From Kitasatospora sp. NBC_00315 (lineage in GTDB: Bacteria; Actinomycetota; Actinomycetes; Streptomycetales; Streptomycetaceae): DNA of 64,000 bases. A model generated the notes under the pieces. It made no database searches. It was not told the origin of the DNA and was given only the letters and a program-made list of their open reading frames with translations. Every line of letters begins with the position of its first letter. Position 1 is the first letter of the stretch. Location: contig NZ_CP108025.1 of the NCBI RefSeq assembly GCF_041435095.1, forward strand, positions 3,658,001-3,722,000, read 5' to 3'. The translations under genes and the position numbers were made by a program. Positions 15,845 to 25,258 of this stretch are shown here, one piece after another.

Positions 15845-18800
15845 GCGCGGTCCGGCTCGGCGAGCGCGGCCAGCACCTCGAAGCGCCGGTGCCACTGGCC
15901 GACCGACCAGGCGAGCCCGGCGGCCAGCCCCTCCGGGGTGGCGGCGTGCAGCAGACCGGGGACGGGCGGCACGTCGAACTCGTCGTCCTCGTCGGCCTCC
16001 TCCGCCGTCTCGGGGGCGTACGGGGCCTCGGGGGTCTCGGCGCCGGTGTCCCAGCGCCAGTCGACCGCGGCCTCCTCGCCGTCCGGGCCGACCACCAGCA
16101 GCTCGTCGTGCTCCTCGTAGGCGACCGGGCAGCCGGGCAGCAGCTCCCGCACCACGGCCGGGACCCGGTGCAGGGCGCCCTCGGACAGCACCCGGCCGCC
16201 CGCCACCTCACTGGCCAGCGAGACGTGCAGCCGCTCGGCGAGCGCGCCGGCCAGCGCCGGGGCGACCGGCAGCAGCGGGTAGGAGTGCAACAGCTGGACC
16301 AGGTCGGGCGCGTCGGCGACGACCGCCTCGGTGGCGTCCACCAGCACGGTGTGCGCCGCCCGGCGGCCGGTCCCGGCGTCCAGCGGGGGCAGCGCCCGGA
16401 CGGTGTCCAGCGGCTCCACCCGCTCGACGGGGACGAGAGCCAGCGCACTGTGGATGCCGTGCAGTTGGCGGTGGCCGACGATCGAGGCCGGATCGGTGAG
16501 GCGGTCCAGCAGCTCGTCCGGCCCGTGCGGCTCGGCGAGCAGTGCGGCCAGCGTGGTGCGTACGCCGAGCGCGTGCAGGAACTGCTCGTCCAGGGTGGTC
16601 CTGGCCTCGTCGTAGAGCCCGCGCAGCAGCGGGTCCGCGCCGGCCGCGCGCAGGCCGGCCGGCTCGCGGCCGTCCAGCACCGGGTGGTCGCGCAGCCACC
16701 AGGCGGTGTAGGGCGGCAGATCGACGTACCCGCCCTCGGGCAGCAGGGTGCGGACGGGGTTGACCACCGCCTCCCGGTACGGCGGGCGGGCCAGCACGGC
16801 CAGTGCCTGCGGCCAGGCGTCGTCGTGGACCAGATCGAGGTCGCGTACGGCGAGCAGTTCGGCGGCCACCGGGGGGACGCCCAACTCGCCGTCGTCGTCG
16901 GCGTGCAGGGCTTCGAGCGCGTCCTCGCACCACTCGGCCAGGCCGTCCGGCGCCTCGTCGATCAGACCGCTCGGCGCACCGCCGGCCGCGCGGGCGGGTG
17001 CGGTGGTCGGGTCGAGCCGCTCCAGGTCGTCCGGGTCGAGCGGGACGTCCTCGGCCCGGACGAGTACGAAGGTGCTGAGCACGCCGACGGCGGCCAGCAC
17101 CTCGGGGCCCCAGCGCTCCAGCAGGTCCTCGTCCGGGTAGCCGGAGTCCTCCTCGCGGGCCAGCACGGCCAGCGGGCTGTCGGGCAGGATCAGCTCGCCC
17201 GCCCGGGTGGCCTCGCCCTCGTCGTCCAGCAGAGCCAGCCGGGCCAGCCAGGGATGCTCGCCGGGGGCCGGCTCGGCGGCCTTGACCAGCGCGAGAACGG
17301 AGTCGGCGAGGTCGACGGCGGCGTCCAGGTCGTCCTCGGCGAGGTCGTAGGAGCGCGCGACGGCCGCCCGCACCTCGGGGGTGTCCAGCACCCCGGCGGG
17401 GGTCGCGGTGGCGGCGCCCAGCTTGGCCAGCAGCGGGTGCGCCGCCTCGGGGTGGGCCAGGCGCAGGCCGAGCAGGGCGAGCGCGCCGGCCAGCGAGTCC
17501 GGATAGCCGGGGTAGGCGGCCCAGTCGGCGTCGGCCGAGGGCAGCAGGACCCGGCGCGGGCCGGTGACGGTGCGGCCGTCGGCCAGCGGGACGGGCAGCG
17601 CGCCGAGCGCCTCCGGGTCGGCGCCCGCCAGCGCCCCGTACAGGTTGCGCCACCAGGCCGGCTCACGGTCCAGGCCGCCGAGCTGGTCGACCACCTCGGC
17701 GAGCGGGACCCGGCGCACGTTCAGCACCCGCAGCTCGCTGCGGCGCTCCAGCCCGGCCGGGAGCAGCCCGGGGAAGATCGGGGCGAGCGCCTCGACCACC
17801 GAGGTGTCCGCGCCCTCCAGCAGCGTCGCGTCCCGGGGCCGCAGGGCCGGGGTGCCCTCCTCGACCGGGGCCGGGTGCGGCAGGAACGGGATGCCGGGCA
17901 GCCGGCTCAGCACGGCGTCGCGCACCGCGTTGTCGAGCGCACCCTGACCGAGCCGGCCGGGGACGAGGCCGAGCGAGCCGAGGTCGCCGCCGCGGGCGCG
18001 CAGCAGGTCGGCGTAGGTGTCGGCGGCCCGCTCGGTCAGGAAGTCGGTGAGCGGGCCGGGCGCGACGTGCCGGCGGGTCGGGTCCAGCGGGTAGGAGGCG
18101 ATCAGCAGGGCGGGCACGCCGAGCGGCTCGTCGCTGGGCGTCGGGGCGTGCACCACGGGGGTGGTGCGCGGCGGCCGCGGGGTGCCGTCCGCGCCGACCG
18201 GGACGGCCCAGGTGACCGTCCAGTACGGGCGGGCGCGCTCCTCGGTGGGGCGGTCGGCGAGCAGGGCGGCGTCGAGCGTGCCGGAGGCGCCGGCCAGCTG
18301 CCAGACGGTGCTGTCGCTCCGCTCGCCCTCGGTGTCGGTCAGCGTGACCACGGTGATCCCGTCGGGCCGCTGCTCGCCGGCCGAGCGGGTCAGGGTGCGC
18401 AGGCCGTCCTCGGTCTCGACCACGATCTCGGCCAGACCGGGCAGGGTGAGCAGCAGCGCGTCGTCGATCTCGGTCAGCAGGCGCCGGGCCAGGTCCTCGG
18501 CGGCGGCGTCGCGCAGGGGGAGGACGACGACCGTGTCGTAGCCCTCCGGTGCCTCGCCCTCGGCGGCGAACGGCAGGCGCAGCAGCGGCACATGGCCGTC
18601 GCGGCGGCGCAGCTCCTCGGCCAGCGAGGGCTCCGTCCCGGCCAGCGCGTGCGCCTCGGCCAGGGACCAGCGCACGCCGCCCGCGCCGCCGAGCACGGCC
18701 GGTTCGTCGGTGACGGCGAGGACGGCGGCGAAGCCGACTCCGAAGCGGCCGACGGTCGGGGCGTCGTCCGCGCGCTTGGAGGAGGCGCGCAGGGTGGAGA

Positions 18801-19113
18801 GCGACTCCACGGCGGCCGCGTCCGGCGGTGCGCCGGTGTTGGCGGCGGCGAGGACGCCGCCCTGCAGGGTCAGCCGGAGCCGGCCGGGCCCGGAGCCGGC
18901 CCGGGCGGCGGCGTCGGCGGCGTTCTGCGCCAGTTCCACGACGAGGCGGTCCCGGTAGCCGCCGAGGGCCAGTTCCTCCTCGGCGTTGGCGTCCTCCCGG
19001 AACCGCGCCGGGGAGGCGGACCACGCGTCGAGCACGCGCCGGCGCAGCGCCGTGGTGCCGAACGGGTCCGCGGCGTGCTCGTCCGTACCGCTGCCGATGA
19101 TGCGAGCCTCCAC
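15808..19113 (-). CDS. Sacsin/Hsp90-like ATPase-domain giant protein
   Basis: An 1101-residue protein. The first 220 residues form a GHKL/Hsp90-type ATP-binding domain: RLVVELAQNAADAAARAG holds the N-box, and SSKRADDAPTVGRFGVGFAAVLAVTDEP holds the glycine motif. It aligns with the sacsin N-terminal repeat. The remaining 880 residues are Leu/Ala/Asp-rich without a recognised fold, with acidic linkers near the C-terminus (EAPYAPETAEEADEDDEFD region). A chaperone-like role is proposed from the domain only. The ATG gives the complete N-box domain. It sits next to DUF3027 in many streptomycetes and ends convergently inside the P-type ATPase gene. Confidence 0.82.
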   Translation of the reverse strand: MEARIIGSGTDEHAADPFGTTALRRRVLDAWSASPARFREDANAEEELALGGYRDRLVVELAQNAADAAARAGSGPGRLRLTLQGGVLAAANTGAPPDAAAVESLSTLRASSKRADDAPTVGRFGVGFAAVLAVTDEPAVLGGAGGVRWSLAEAHALAGTEPSLAEELRRRDGHVPLLRLPFAAEGEAPEGYDTVVVLPLRDAAAEDLARRLLTEIDDALLLTLPGLAEIVVETEDGLRTLTRSAGEQRPDGITVVTLTDTEGERSDSTVWQLAGASGTLDAALLADRPTEERARPYWTVTWAVPVGADGTPRPPRTTPVVHAPTPSDEPLGVPALLIASYPLDPTRRHVAPGPLTDFLTERAADTYADLLRARGGDLGSLGLVPGRLGQGALDNAVRDAVLSRLPGIPFLPHPAPVEEGTPALRPRDATLLEGADTSVVEALAPIFPGLLPAGLERRSELRVLNVRRVPLAEVVDQLGGLDREPAWWRNLYGALAGADPEALGALPVPLADGRTVTGPRRVLLPSADADWAAYPGYPDSLAGALALLGLRLAHPEAAHPLLAKLGAATATPAGVLDTPEVRAAVARSYDLAEDDLDAAVDLADSVLALVKAAEPAPGEHPWLARLALLDDEGEATRAGELILPDSPLAVLAREEDSGYPDEDLLERWGPEVLAAVGVLSTFVLVRAEDVPLDPDDLERLDPTTAPARAAGGAPSGLIDEAPDGLAEWCEDALEALHADDDGELGVPPVAAELLAVRDLDLVHDDAWPQALAVLARPPYREAVVNPVRTLLPEGGYVDLPPYTAWWLRDHPVLDGREPAGLRAAGADPLLRGLYDEARTTLDEQFLHALGVRTTLAALLAEPHGPDELLDRLTDPASIVGHRQLHGIHSALALVPVERVEPLDTVRALPPLDAGTGRRAAHTVLVDATEAVVADAPDLVQLLHSYPLLPVAPALAGALAERLHVSLASEVAGGRVLSEGALHRVPAVVRELLPGCPVAYEEHDELLVVGPDGEEAAVDWRWDTGAETPEAPYAPETAEEADEDDEFDVPPVPGLLHAATPEGLAAGLAWSVGQWHRRFEVLAALAEPDRAYELSAARDFEG

Positions 19114-19216
19114 TGGACCTGCCGCCTTCCGCCGCCCTGTACCGCCTACGGGGGCATTCTTCCCTGCGCGGCGGCCGCCGCCGACCAGCGGGGCGCCGGA
19201 CGGCGCCGTGCACGGA

Positions 19217-19260
19217 CGCCGAGAGCCCCGGCCGGCGTACGCGCGGCGGGGCTCTCGGCG
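19217..19260 (-). terminator. Hairpin terminator after DUF3027 gene
   Basis: A 13-bp stem (19217-19229 with 19248-19260) lies downstream of the DUF3027 stop and before the sacsin-like start, so the two genes are probably separate transcripts. Confidence 0.65.
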
Positions 19261-19309
19261 GGCCGGGGCACCGACGGGGTGTCACCCCGGCGGTGCGGCG
19301 GGCGGTGCG

Positions 19310-20203
19310 TCAGGCGTGGCCGAGTTCCTCGGCGGGGGCGTCGGGCTCGACCGAGCCGCTGGAGCGGTCCGGGTGGAGCTGGAGCGGCTCGATGACCAGT
19401 TCGTCGAGGATCAGCTCGGAGGGGGCCGGCGGCGCCGGGATGACGGCGGCCTCGGAGTGGCCGCCGCAGCCGTACGCGAAGGAGACGATCTGGCCGTCGG
19501 CCGGGCCGAACTCGTTGCCGCAGACGCCGAACGCCTGGCCCAGCGAGCCGCCGATCGGGATCAGGAACCCGCAGCTGTTGCAGCAGGCGGGGGCGGCCTG
19601 GGCCATCGGGGTCTGCGGGCCGTGCGCCTGCTCCCAGCGGTCGGCGGCCAGGTGCAGCCCCAGTCGGGAGAGCACCCGGGGGCGGCCCAGGCCCAGCTCC
19701 TCGGCGATCGCGCCGATCCGGGCCCGGGCGGGCGCGGGCTGGATCGCCGGGTCGGTGATCTCCAGGTCCTCCTCGGCCTCCAGCGCGGCGACGGAGTTCG
19801 GGGCGGGCTCGTCCTCGCCGGTCCAGCCCGGCTCCAGGCGCAGGTCGTCGGCGTCGGTGGGCAGCAGGTCGCCGGGGCCCATGTCGCCGGGGCGCAGCCG
19901 CTCGCTCCACGGCACCCACTGCGGGGCCAGGACGGCGTCGGCGCCGGGCAGCAGGACGACCTCGTCCAGGGTCACGTTCTTGGCGCGCGGGGCGCGGGCG
20001 ACGGTGACGGCCCAGTGCCAGCCGCGGTAGGCGGCGTCCAGGCACTCGAACGTGTGGGTGACGACCCGCTCGGCGTCCGCCTGGGCGCCGATGTGCGCTC
20101 CCACTGCCTCGGGTCCGACCGCCTCGGCCGCTGCCTGCCGGGCGAGCTCGACGGCCTCGGCACAGAGCCGATCGGGGGTACGGCTTCGCATCGCAGCACT
20201 CAC
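19310..20203 (-). CDS. DUF3027 family protein with zinc-ribbon-like C-terminus
   Basis: A 297-residue protein. The N-terminal domain (WHWAVTVARAPRAKNVTLDEVVLLPG) and the C-terminal CCNSCGFLIPIGGSLGQAFGVCGNE segment, with CxxC and a later VCGN, are the hallmarks of the actinobacterial DUF3027 family. The cysteines may bind zinc. No activity is known. It is divergent from an MFS gene. The first ATG (MSAAMRSRTPDRL) is used; the second Met at residue 5 is an equal alternative. Confidence 0.85.
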   Translation of the reverse strand: MSAAMRSRTPDRLCAEAVELARQAAAEAVGPEAVGAHIGAQADAERVVTHTFECLDAAYRGWHWAVTVARAPRAKNVTLDEVVLLPGADAVLAPQWVPWSERLRPGDMGPGDLLPTDADDLRLEPGWTGEDEPAPNSVAALEAEEDLEITDPAIQPAPARARIGAIAEELGLGRPRVLSRLGLHLAADRWEQAHGPQTPMAQAAPACCNSCGFLIPIGGSLGQAFGVCGNEFGPADGQIVSFAYGCGGHSEAAVIPAPPAPSELILDELVIEPLQLHPDRSSGSVEPDAPAEELGHA

Positions 20204-20521
20204 GGCGTCGATTCTCTCCCAGTTCTTCTGTTGCCTACGGCATCTTGCCTGTTTTCGTCGCGGCTCGGTCTCTCGTCCATTCTGCGCGACCGCAGGCCCC
20301 TCTGGTTACCGACCGCGCCGCTCACCCCGCCCGGTTCCCCCCACGGCGGCCCCCGTCGTCCGTGTGTGAGGCCGGACGGTGACGCACAGGGCAGGCTACC
20401 CGTCGGTCAGCCTCCTGGGACAGTCCGGGGCCCGAGCCGAGACGGTCCACGGGCGCGCGGGCCGCGCCGAGCCGCGCCCAATCCTGGGTTCCGACCGGGA
20501 TTCTCGGGCAGGATGGGCTGT
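20204..20521. other. Divergent intergenic region, nothing definable
   Basis: A 318-bp gap between DUF3027 and the MFS gene, with T-rich patches (about 20221-20262). It should contain both promoters; I see no confident boxes, RNA or repeat. Confidence 0.4.
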
Positions 20522-22135
20522 GTGGCGGAAGAGAACCCGTCGCAGCACGCACTGCACGCCCCGCAGGCCGGCAGCCCCGACGAGCCGGGCGCCGTGCCGC
20601 GACAGCATCCCTCGGTCCTCCCTGCGGACGGCGACGAGCCGCAGCCGGTGGACGGCTCCCCGACGCCCGCGCCCGGCGGCGCCACCGGGGCGGAGGAGGA
20701 CGCCGGGGCCGGGCCCGGGTCCGACGCCTGGGCGGAGGAGGAGGGTGAACTCCCCGGCTCGCGCAACTTTCTGATCCGCGGCGCCTCCGCGGCCGGCCTG
20801 CGGACCGGTCGCGTGGTGCACGGCACCGGACGGCGGATCCGCAAGGCGACCTCGGCCGAGGGCGCCGGCGAGTCCGGGCTCGCCAAACTGATCGAACTGC
20901 ACGCGCTGAACTCGTTCGGCGACATGCTGATCACCATCGCGCTGGCGTCGACCATCTTCTTCTCGGTGCCGACCGGCGAGGCCCGTGGCCGGGTCGCGCT
21001 CTACCTGCTGATCACGATGGCGCCGTTCGCCCTGCTGGCCCCGGTGATCGGCCCGCTGCTGGACCGCCTGCCGCACGGCCGCCGGGCCGCGATGGCGACC
21101 TCGATGCTGGCCCGCGCCGTCCTGGCCTGGACGATGGCCGGCACGGTGGTCGGCGGCGGTATCGCGCTCTACCCGGAGGCGCTCGGCGTGCTGGTCGCCT
21201 CCAAGGCCTACGGGGTGGTGCGCAGCGTCGTGGTGCCCCGGCTGCTGCCGAGCCGGCTCTCCCTGGTGAAGGCGAACTCCCGGGTGACCCTCGCCGGGCT
21301 GCTGGCCACCTTCGTCGCCGCGCCGATCGGCGCGGGGCTGCACCTGATCGGCCCCGGCTGGCCGCTGCGCGGCGCCTTCCTGGTGTTCGTGATCGGCACC
21401 CTGATGGCCTTCCACCTGCCGCACAAGGTGGACTCGGCCAAGGGCGAGCAGCGGGCCGTGCTGCACGCGGACGACCAGCACGAGCACCTCCTGCACCACC
21501 ACCAGCAGCAGCCGCAGAAGGCGCAGCCCCCCAAGGCGACCCTGCGCACCGTCGGCCCGTCGGTGATCCTCGCCCTGCGCGGGGTGGCCGGCCTGCGCGG
21601 GCTGGTGGGATTCCTGGTGATGTTCCTGGCCTTCCTGCTCCGCGAGGACCCGATCGGCGGTCTGGATCCGACCGTCGCGCTGGGGCTGGTGGCGGTGGCG
21701 GCGGGCACCGGCAACGCGCTCGGCTCGGTGTTCGGCTCGCTGCTGCGCACCCGCGGTTCGGAGGCGACGGTCACCGCGATGCTGATGCTGGCCGCGGCCG
21801 CCACCGCGGCGGCCGCGCTCTGGTACGGGGTGGTCACCGTGGTGGTGGTCGCGGCCTGCTCGGGGCTGGCCGCCTCGCTGGGCAAGCTGGCGCTGGACGC
21901 GCTGATCCAGCGGGACGTCCCGGAGGCCGTTCGGACCTCCGCGTTCGCCCGTTCGGAGACCCTGCTCCAGCTCTGCTGGGTGGCGGGCGGCGCCCTGGGC
22001 ATCACCCTTCCCCTGGAGGGCGCGCTGGGGCTCTCGGTCGCGGCGGGTGTGATGGGCCTGCTGCTGCTCTGGACGCTGCGGGCGCTGTTCAGGATCGGAC
22101 TGCGCGGGCGGCCGGCGACGGCCAAGGTGGCGTGA
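20522..22135 (+). CDS. MFS-family membrane protein
   Basis: A protein of about 537 residues. The first 100 residues are a Pro/Glu/Ala-rich cytoplasmic extension, then 10-12 membrane segments follow, with a His/Gln-rich cytoplasmic loop (HHHQQQPQK) in the middle at about residue 320. Sequence such as LNSFGDMLITIALASTIFF and APVIGPLLDRLPHGRRAAM is of major-facilitator type. This conserved streptomycete MFS lies beside DUF2771 and the mqn genes; substrate unknown. The GTG start is chosen because AGGATGG precedes it by a suitable gap; an ATG 9 bp earlier has no space for a ribosome site. Confidence 0.8.
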   Translation: MAEENPSQHALHAPQAGSPDEPGAVPRQHPSVLPADGDEPQPVDGSPTPAPGGATGAEEDAGAGPGSDAWAEEEGELPGSRNFLIRGASAAGLRTGRVVHGTGRRIRKATSAEGAGESGLAKLIELHALNSFGDMLITIALASTIFFSVPTGEARGRVALYLLITMAPFALLAPVIGPLLDRLPHGRRAAMATSMLARAVLAWTMAGTVVGGGIALYPEALGVLVASKAYGVVRSVVVPRLLPSRLSLVKANSRVTLAGLLATFVAAPIGAGLHLIGPGWPLRGAFLVFVIGTLMAFHLPHKVDSAKGEQRAVLHADDQHEHLLHHHQQQPQKAQPPKATLRTVGPSVILALRGVAGLRGLVGFLVMFLAFLLREDPIGGLDPTVALGLVAVAAGTGNALGSVFGSLLRTRGSEATVTAMLMLAAAATAAAALWYGVVTVVVVAACSGLAASLGKLALDALIQRDVPEAVRTSAFARSETLLQLCWVAGGALGITLPLEGALGLSVAAGVMGLLLLWTLRALFRIGLRGRPATAKVA

Positions 22136-22218
22136 GGCGGCGGGCGGTGCGTCGAGGCCAACACGCGGCGACCGACCCCGGCGTAGCGTGATCGGCAAAG
22201 CCCGGTAGCCTCTGTGCC

Positions 22219-22743
22219 ATGAGCCTCAGCACCCGTGTCATCGCCGCCGTCGGCGCCGTCGTCGTGATCGGCGCCGGCACGGTCGGCGGTTCCATCGCGT
22301 ACGCCTCCGGCAAGGACCAGCCGAGCGACCGTCGCGCCACCGTGACGGTCGGCCGTTCCTCGCACGAGATCAGCGCCCCGTTCTGCGGCGGCACCGGCAC
22401 CGCCCTCACCGACGAGGAGCAGGCGAAGTGCCAGGCCGACGCCAAGCAGGCGCTGGCCGACGGCCGGATCCCGGGCTCCGACGTGGTCGTCAGTGACCGG
22501 ATCGGCGTCGGCGTGACGCCGAAGGTCGCCGACAAGGGCTGGTTCGCCTTCACCAACGGCGGCAGCCAGGGCCAGTTCAGCCTGGCGGCGGCCAACAAGG
22601 GTGCGACCTTCTCGGGCATGGTCCCCGCGTCCACCGCGCTGCTGTCCACCGGCAAGACCCTGGTCACCGTGGTCGAGGCCGACCCGACCAGCCAGGCCAT
22701 CTACTCCGTCTGGTACTACCAGCTGACGACCAAGGACGCCTGA
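22219..22743 (+). CDS. DUF2771-type secreted/anchored protein
   Basis: A 174-residue protein with an N-terminal membrane segment (RVIAAVGAVVVIGAGTVGGSIAYAS), probably a signal anchor. The extracytoplasmic part holds two Cys (FCGGTGTALTDEEQAKC) that could form a disulfide. The size and the position between an MFS gene and mqnB match streptomycete DUF2771 proteins. Function unknown. mqnB starts 11 bp after its stop, so they may share a transcript. Confidence 0.7.
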   Translation: MSLSTRVIAAVGAVVVIGAGTVGGSIAYASGKDQPSDRRATVTVGRSSHEISAPFCGGTGTALTDEEQAKCQADAKQALADGRIPGSDVVVSDRIGVGVTPKVADKGWFAFTNGGSQGQFSLAAANKGATFSGMVPASTALLSTGKTLVTVVEADPTSQAIYSVWYYQLTTKDA

Positions 22744-22754
22744 CGGCCGCGCCA

Positions 22755-23516
22755 GTGACCGTACGCGTGACCGGCGACGAGCAGCCGGGCCTCCCGGAGG
22801 CCAGGCTGCTCGTCGTCGTCGCCGTGCCGGCCGAGGCCGAGGCGGTGCTGCGCGGTGTCGGCCCGGCCGAGCGGCTGGCGCTGCCCGGCGGGACGCTGCA
22901 CCGCGGCCGGGCGGCCGATGTGCTGGCCGCGGGGGTCGGGCCCGCCGCGGCCGCCGCCGCCACCGCCACCGCCCTCGCGCTGCACCGCTACCGGCTGGTC
23001 GTCTCGGCCGGGATCGGCGGCGGGTTCGCCCCGCACGCGCCGGTCGGCTCGGTGGTGCTCGCCGACGCGATCGTCGCCGCCGACCTGGGCGCCGACACCC
23101 CCGAGGGCTTCGCCGACGTCACCGAGCTGGGCTTCGGCACCGTCAGGCACACCCCGCCCCCGGCTGCCGTCCGGCTGCTCGCCGACGCCCTGGCCGACGC
23201 CGCGCTGCCGTGCGCCACCGGCGCCGTGCTCACCGTCTCCACCGTCACCGGCAGCGCCGCCCGCGCCACCGCGCTGGCGGCCCGGCACCCGCGGGCGGTG
23301 GCCGAGGCGATGGAGGGGTTCGGGGTGGCCGAGGCCGCCGCCCGGCACGGCCTTCCGACGCTGGAGATCCGCGCGGTGTCCAACCCGGTGGGTCCGCGCG
23401 ACCGCTCGGCCTGGCGGATCGGCGAGGCGCTGGCCGCCCTGGAGCGGGTTTTCGCCGCGCTGCCGTACCCGCGGCTGCTCACGACCGTCATGCCCAAGGA
23501 GAGCCCCCGTGGCTGA
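22755..23516 (+). CDS. mqnB: Futalosine hydrolase
   Basis: A 253-residue nucleoside-phosphorylase-fold enzyme. Recognisable parts are LLVVVAVPAEAEAVL, VVSAGIGGGFAPHAPVGSVV, the AEAMEGFGVAEAA catalytic/substrate segment and IRAVSNPVGPRDRSAW. In the futalosine menaquinone pathway MqnB cleaves futalosine to dehypoxanthinyl futalosine and hypoxanthine. It overlaps mqnD by 8 bp, so the two are co-translated. A GTG start is used; a second GTG 12 bp downstream is possible. Confidence 0.92.
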   Translation: MTVRVTGDEQPGLPEARLLVVVAVPAEAEAVLRGVGPAERLALPGGTLHRGRAADVLAAGVGPAAAAAATATALALHRYRLVVSAGIGGGFAPHAPVGSVVLADAIVAADLGADTPEGFADVTELGFGTVRHTPPPAAVRLLADALADAALPCATGAVLTVSTVTGSAARATALAARHPRAVAEAMEGFGVAEAAARHGLPTLEIRAVSNPVGPRDRSAWRIGEALAALERVFAALPYPRLLTTVMPKESPRG

Positions 23517-24354
23517 GCCCCTGCACGTCGCCTACTCGCCGTGCCCCAACGACACCTTCGTCTTCCACGCCTGGGCGCACGGCCTGGTGCCCGGCGCGGA
23601 CGCGCCCGAGGTCACCTTCGCGGACATCGACGTCACCAACTCGATGGCCGAGCGCGGGGAGCTCGACGTCCTGAAGATCAGCTACGGCGCGCTGCCCTGG
23701 GTGCTGGAGGAGTACGCGCTGCTGCCCTGCGGCGGCGCCCTCGGCCGGGGGTGCGGCCCGCTGGTGCTGACCCGTCCGGGTGACTCGGGGGATCTGGGCG
23801 GCCGCCGCGTCGCGGTGCCCTCCGAGCGCTCCACCGCGTACCTGCTGTTCCGGCTCTGGGCCGCGAAGGCGGTGCCCGGCGGTCTGGGCGAGATCGTCGT
23901 GCTGCCGTTCCACGAGATCATGCCCGCCGTCCGGGACGGCCGGGTCGACGCCGGTCTGGTGATCCACGAGGCCCGCTTCACCTACCGGGAGTACGGCCTG
24001 GAGAAGCTCGCCGACATGGGCGAGGCGTGGGAGCTGGAGACCGGTCTGCCGATCCCGCTGGGCGCGATCGTCGCCCGCCGCTCGCTCGGTGCGGAGCGGC
24101 TGCACGAGATCAGCGAGACGATCCGGGCCTCCGTCCGGCAGGCCTGGGAGGATCCGGCGGCCAGCCGTCCGTACGTGCTCGCTCACTCGCAGGAGATGGA
24201 CCCGGCCGTCGCGGACCAGCACATCGGGCTGTACGTCAACGAGTTCACCGCCGACCTCGGCGAGGCCGGCTACGCGGCCGTCCGCGGCCTGCTCACCCGG
24301 GCCGCCGCCGAGGGGCTGGTGCCCCCGCTCGGCCCGGGTGCGCTGGAGATCTGA
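23509..24354 (+). CDS. mqnD: 1,4-dihydroxy-6-naphthoate synthase
   Basis: A 281-residue periplasmic-binding-protein-fold enzyme of the MqnA/MqnD family: LHVAYSPCPNDTFVFHAWAHG at the N-terminus, DIDVTNSMAERGELDVLKISYGA, then GLVIHEARFTY and GLPIPLGAIVARR. MqnD converts cyclic dehypoxanthinyl futalosine to 1,4-dihydroxy-6-naphthoate, a later step of the pathway that starts with MqnA/MqnB. The GTG start has GGAG 7 nt upstream and overlaps the mqnB stop. mqnA, mqnC and mqnE are not in the window. Confidence 0.94.
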   Translation: MAEPLHVAYSPCPNDTFVFHAWAHGLVPGADAPEVTFADIDVTNSMAERGELDVLKISYGALPWVLEEYALLPCGGALGRGCGPLVLTRPGDSGDLGGRRVAVPSERSTAYLLFRLWAAKAVPGGLGEIVVLPFHEIMPAVRDGRVDAGLVIHEARFTYREYGLEKLADMGEAWELETGLPIPLGAIVARRSLGAERLHEISETIRASVRQAWEDPAASRPYVLAHSQEMDPAVADQHIGLYVNEFTADLGEAGYAAVRGLLTRAAAEGLVPPLGPGALEI

Positions 24355-24370
24355 GGCGCCGGGGCCCGGG

Positions 24371-24754
24371 TCAGACGTCGAACTGGTCGGCCACCGCGCG
24401 CAGCAGTGAGGCCAGCTTCTGTCCGGTCGGCTTCGCCGGGTAGCGGCCGTGCTGGAGGCCGGGGAGCACCGCGTCCAGCGTGGTGATGAGGTCCTGGACG
24501 ATCGGGGCCATGTCGTCGGCGCTCTTGCGCTGGGCGGCGGCCACCGAGGGCAGCGCGTCCAGCAGCGTCACGGACATCGCCGAGTCGCCCCGGTGACCGG
24601 CGACCACGCCGAACTCCACCCGCTGGCCCGGCTTGAGCACGCTGACACCGTCGGGCAGCGCCTTGGTGTGGACGAAGACCTCACCGCCGTCGTCGCGCGA
24701 CAGGAAGCCGTAGCCCTTCGTCTCGTTGAACCACTTGACCTGGCCGGTGGGCAT
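24371..24754 (-). CDS. Cold-shock-domain protein with C-terminal extension
   Basis: A 127-residue protein. Residues 1-66 are a cold-shock domain with RNP1-like KGYGFLSRD and RNP2-like VFVHTKAL. The last 60 residues are an extra helical domain (MAPIVQDLITTLDAVLPGLQ) not present in small Csps. This longer cold-shock type is conserved next to mqnD in streptomycetes. Single-stranded nucleic-acid binding is expected; the extension's role is unknown. It converges on mqnD with a 16-bp gap. Confidence 0.9.
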   Translation of the reverse strand: MPTGQVKWFNETKGYGFLSRDDGGEVFVHTKALPDGVSVLKPGQRVEFGVVAGHRGDSAMSVTLLDALPSVAAAQRKSADDMAPIVQDLITTLDAVLPGLQHGRYPAKPTGQKLASLLRAVADQFDV

Positions 24755-25258
24755 CTCGAACAGTCCTCGGTGTGGGTGTGGGGGACTCCGGGCCGTGCCG
24801 GAGTCGCCGGGGTGGATGTGCTCTGGTGAAGGTCTGCGGCCGCCCGGCGGGCCGGGCGCCCGCGGGCTCCGGTCCGCGCCGCGCGGAGATCCGCGGTCGG
24901 CGCCCTGCCGGGAGCAGACTAACGTTCCGTCACGGCCCGTCGCCGATGAGGTGCGAAAGGCCCCGGCGCGGATCTGGCGGACGGGGCCGGACCGGGCCTG
25001 GCACGGCCGGGTCGCGACAGGGCGTTGTCCACCGGCTCACACCCCCGATCGGAGAGCGGGGTGCACCTGCCGCACCCCGTGCACAGCCTGCATACCCCCG
25101 CCCAGCAGCCATCGAAACTCCCAGCGCCCGTGAAACTGCGCAACGTGACGAGGCTCGCCACCGGGCGGCGCCACGGCGCCGGTCGGGCCTCTGCGAGACT
25201 GGGGGCCGACCGCGGACCCCAGCCGGAGGAGCCCGCCGCCCCGCCCGAGGAGCACCGA
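24755..25258. other. 504-bp divergent intergenic region
   Basis: It lies between the cold-shock gene and a small membrane protein gene. A hairpin with arms CGGGGTGC (25057-25064) and GCACCCCG (25072-25079) is present. No RNA gene or confident promoter was recognised. The long distance to the cold-shock start allows a structured leader. Confidence 0.4.

Noticed and set aside
15586..19395. Very long open frame antisense to the sacsin-like gene
   Set aside because: It is a GC-bias mirror of the real gene: Arg/Gly/Gln-rich, no domain and no ribosome site. The same applies to long frames opposite azgA, the P-type ATPase, groEL and thrC.
25040..25080. tRNA-like hairpins in the 504-bp gap
   Set aside because: No T-loop GTTCGA or anticodon arm could be placed; it is an isolated hairpin.
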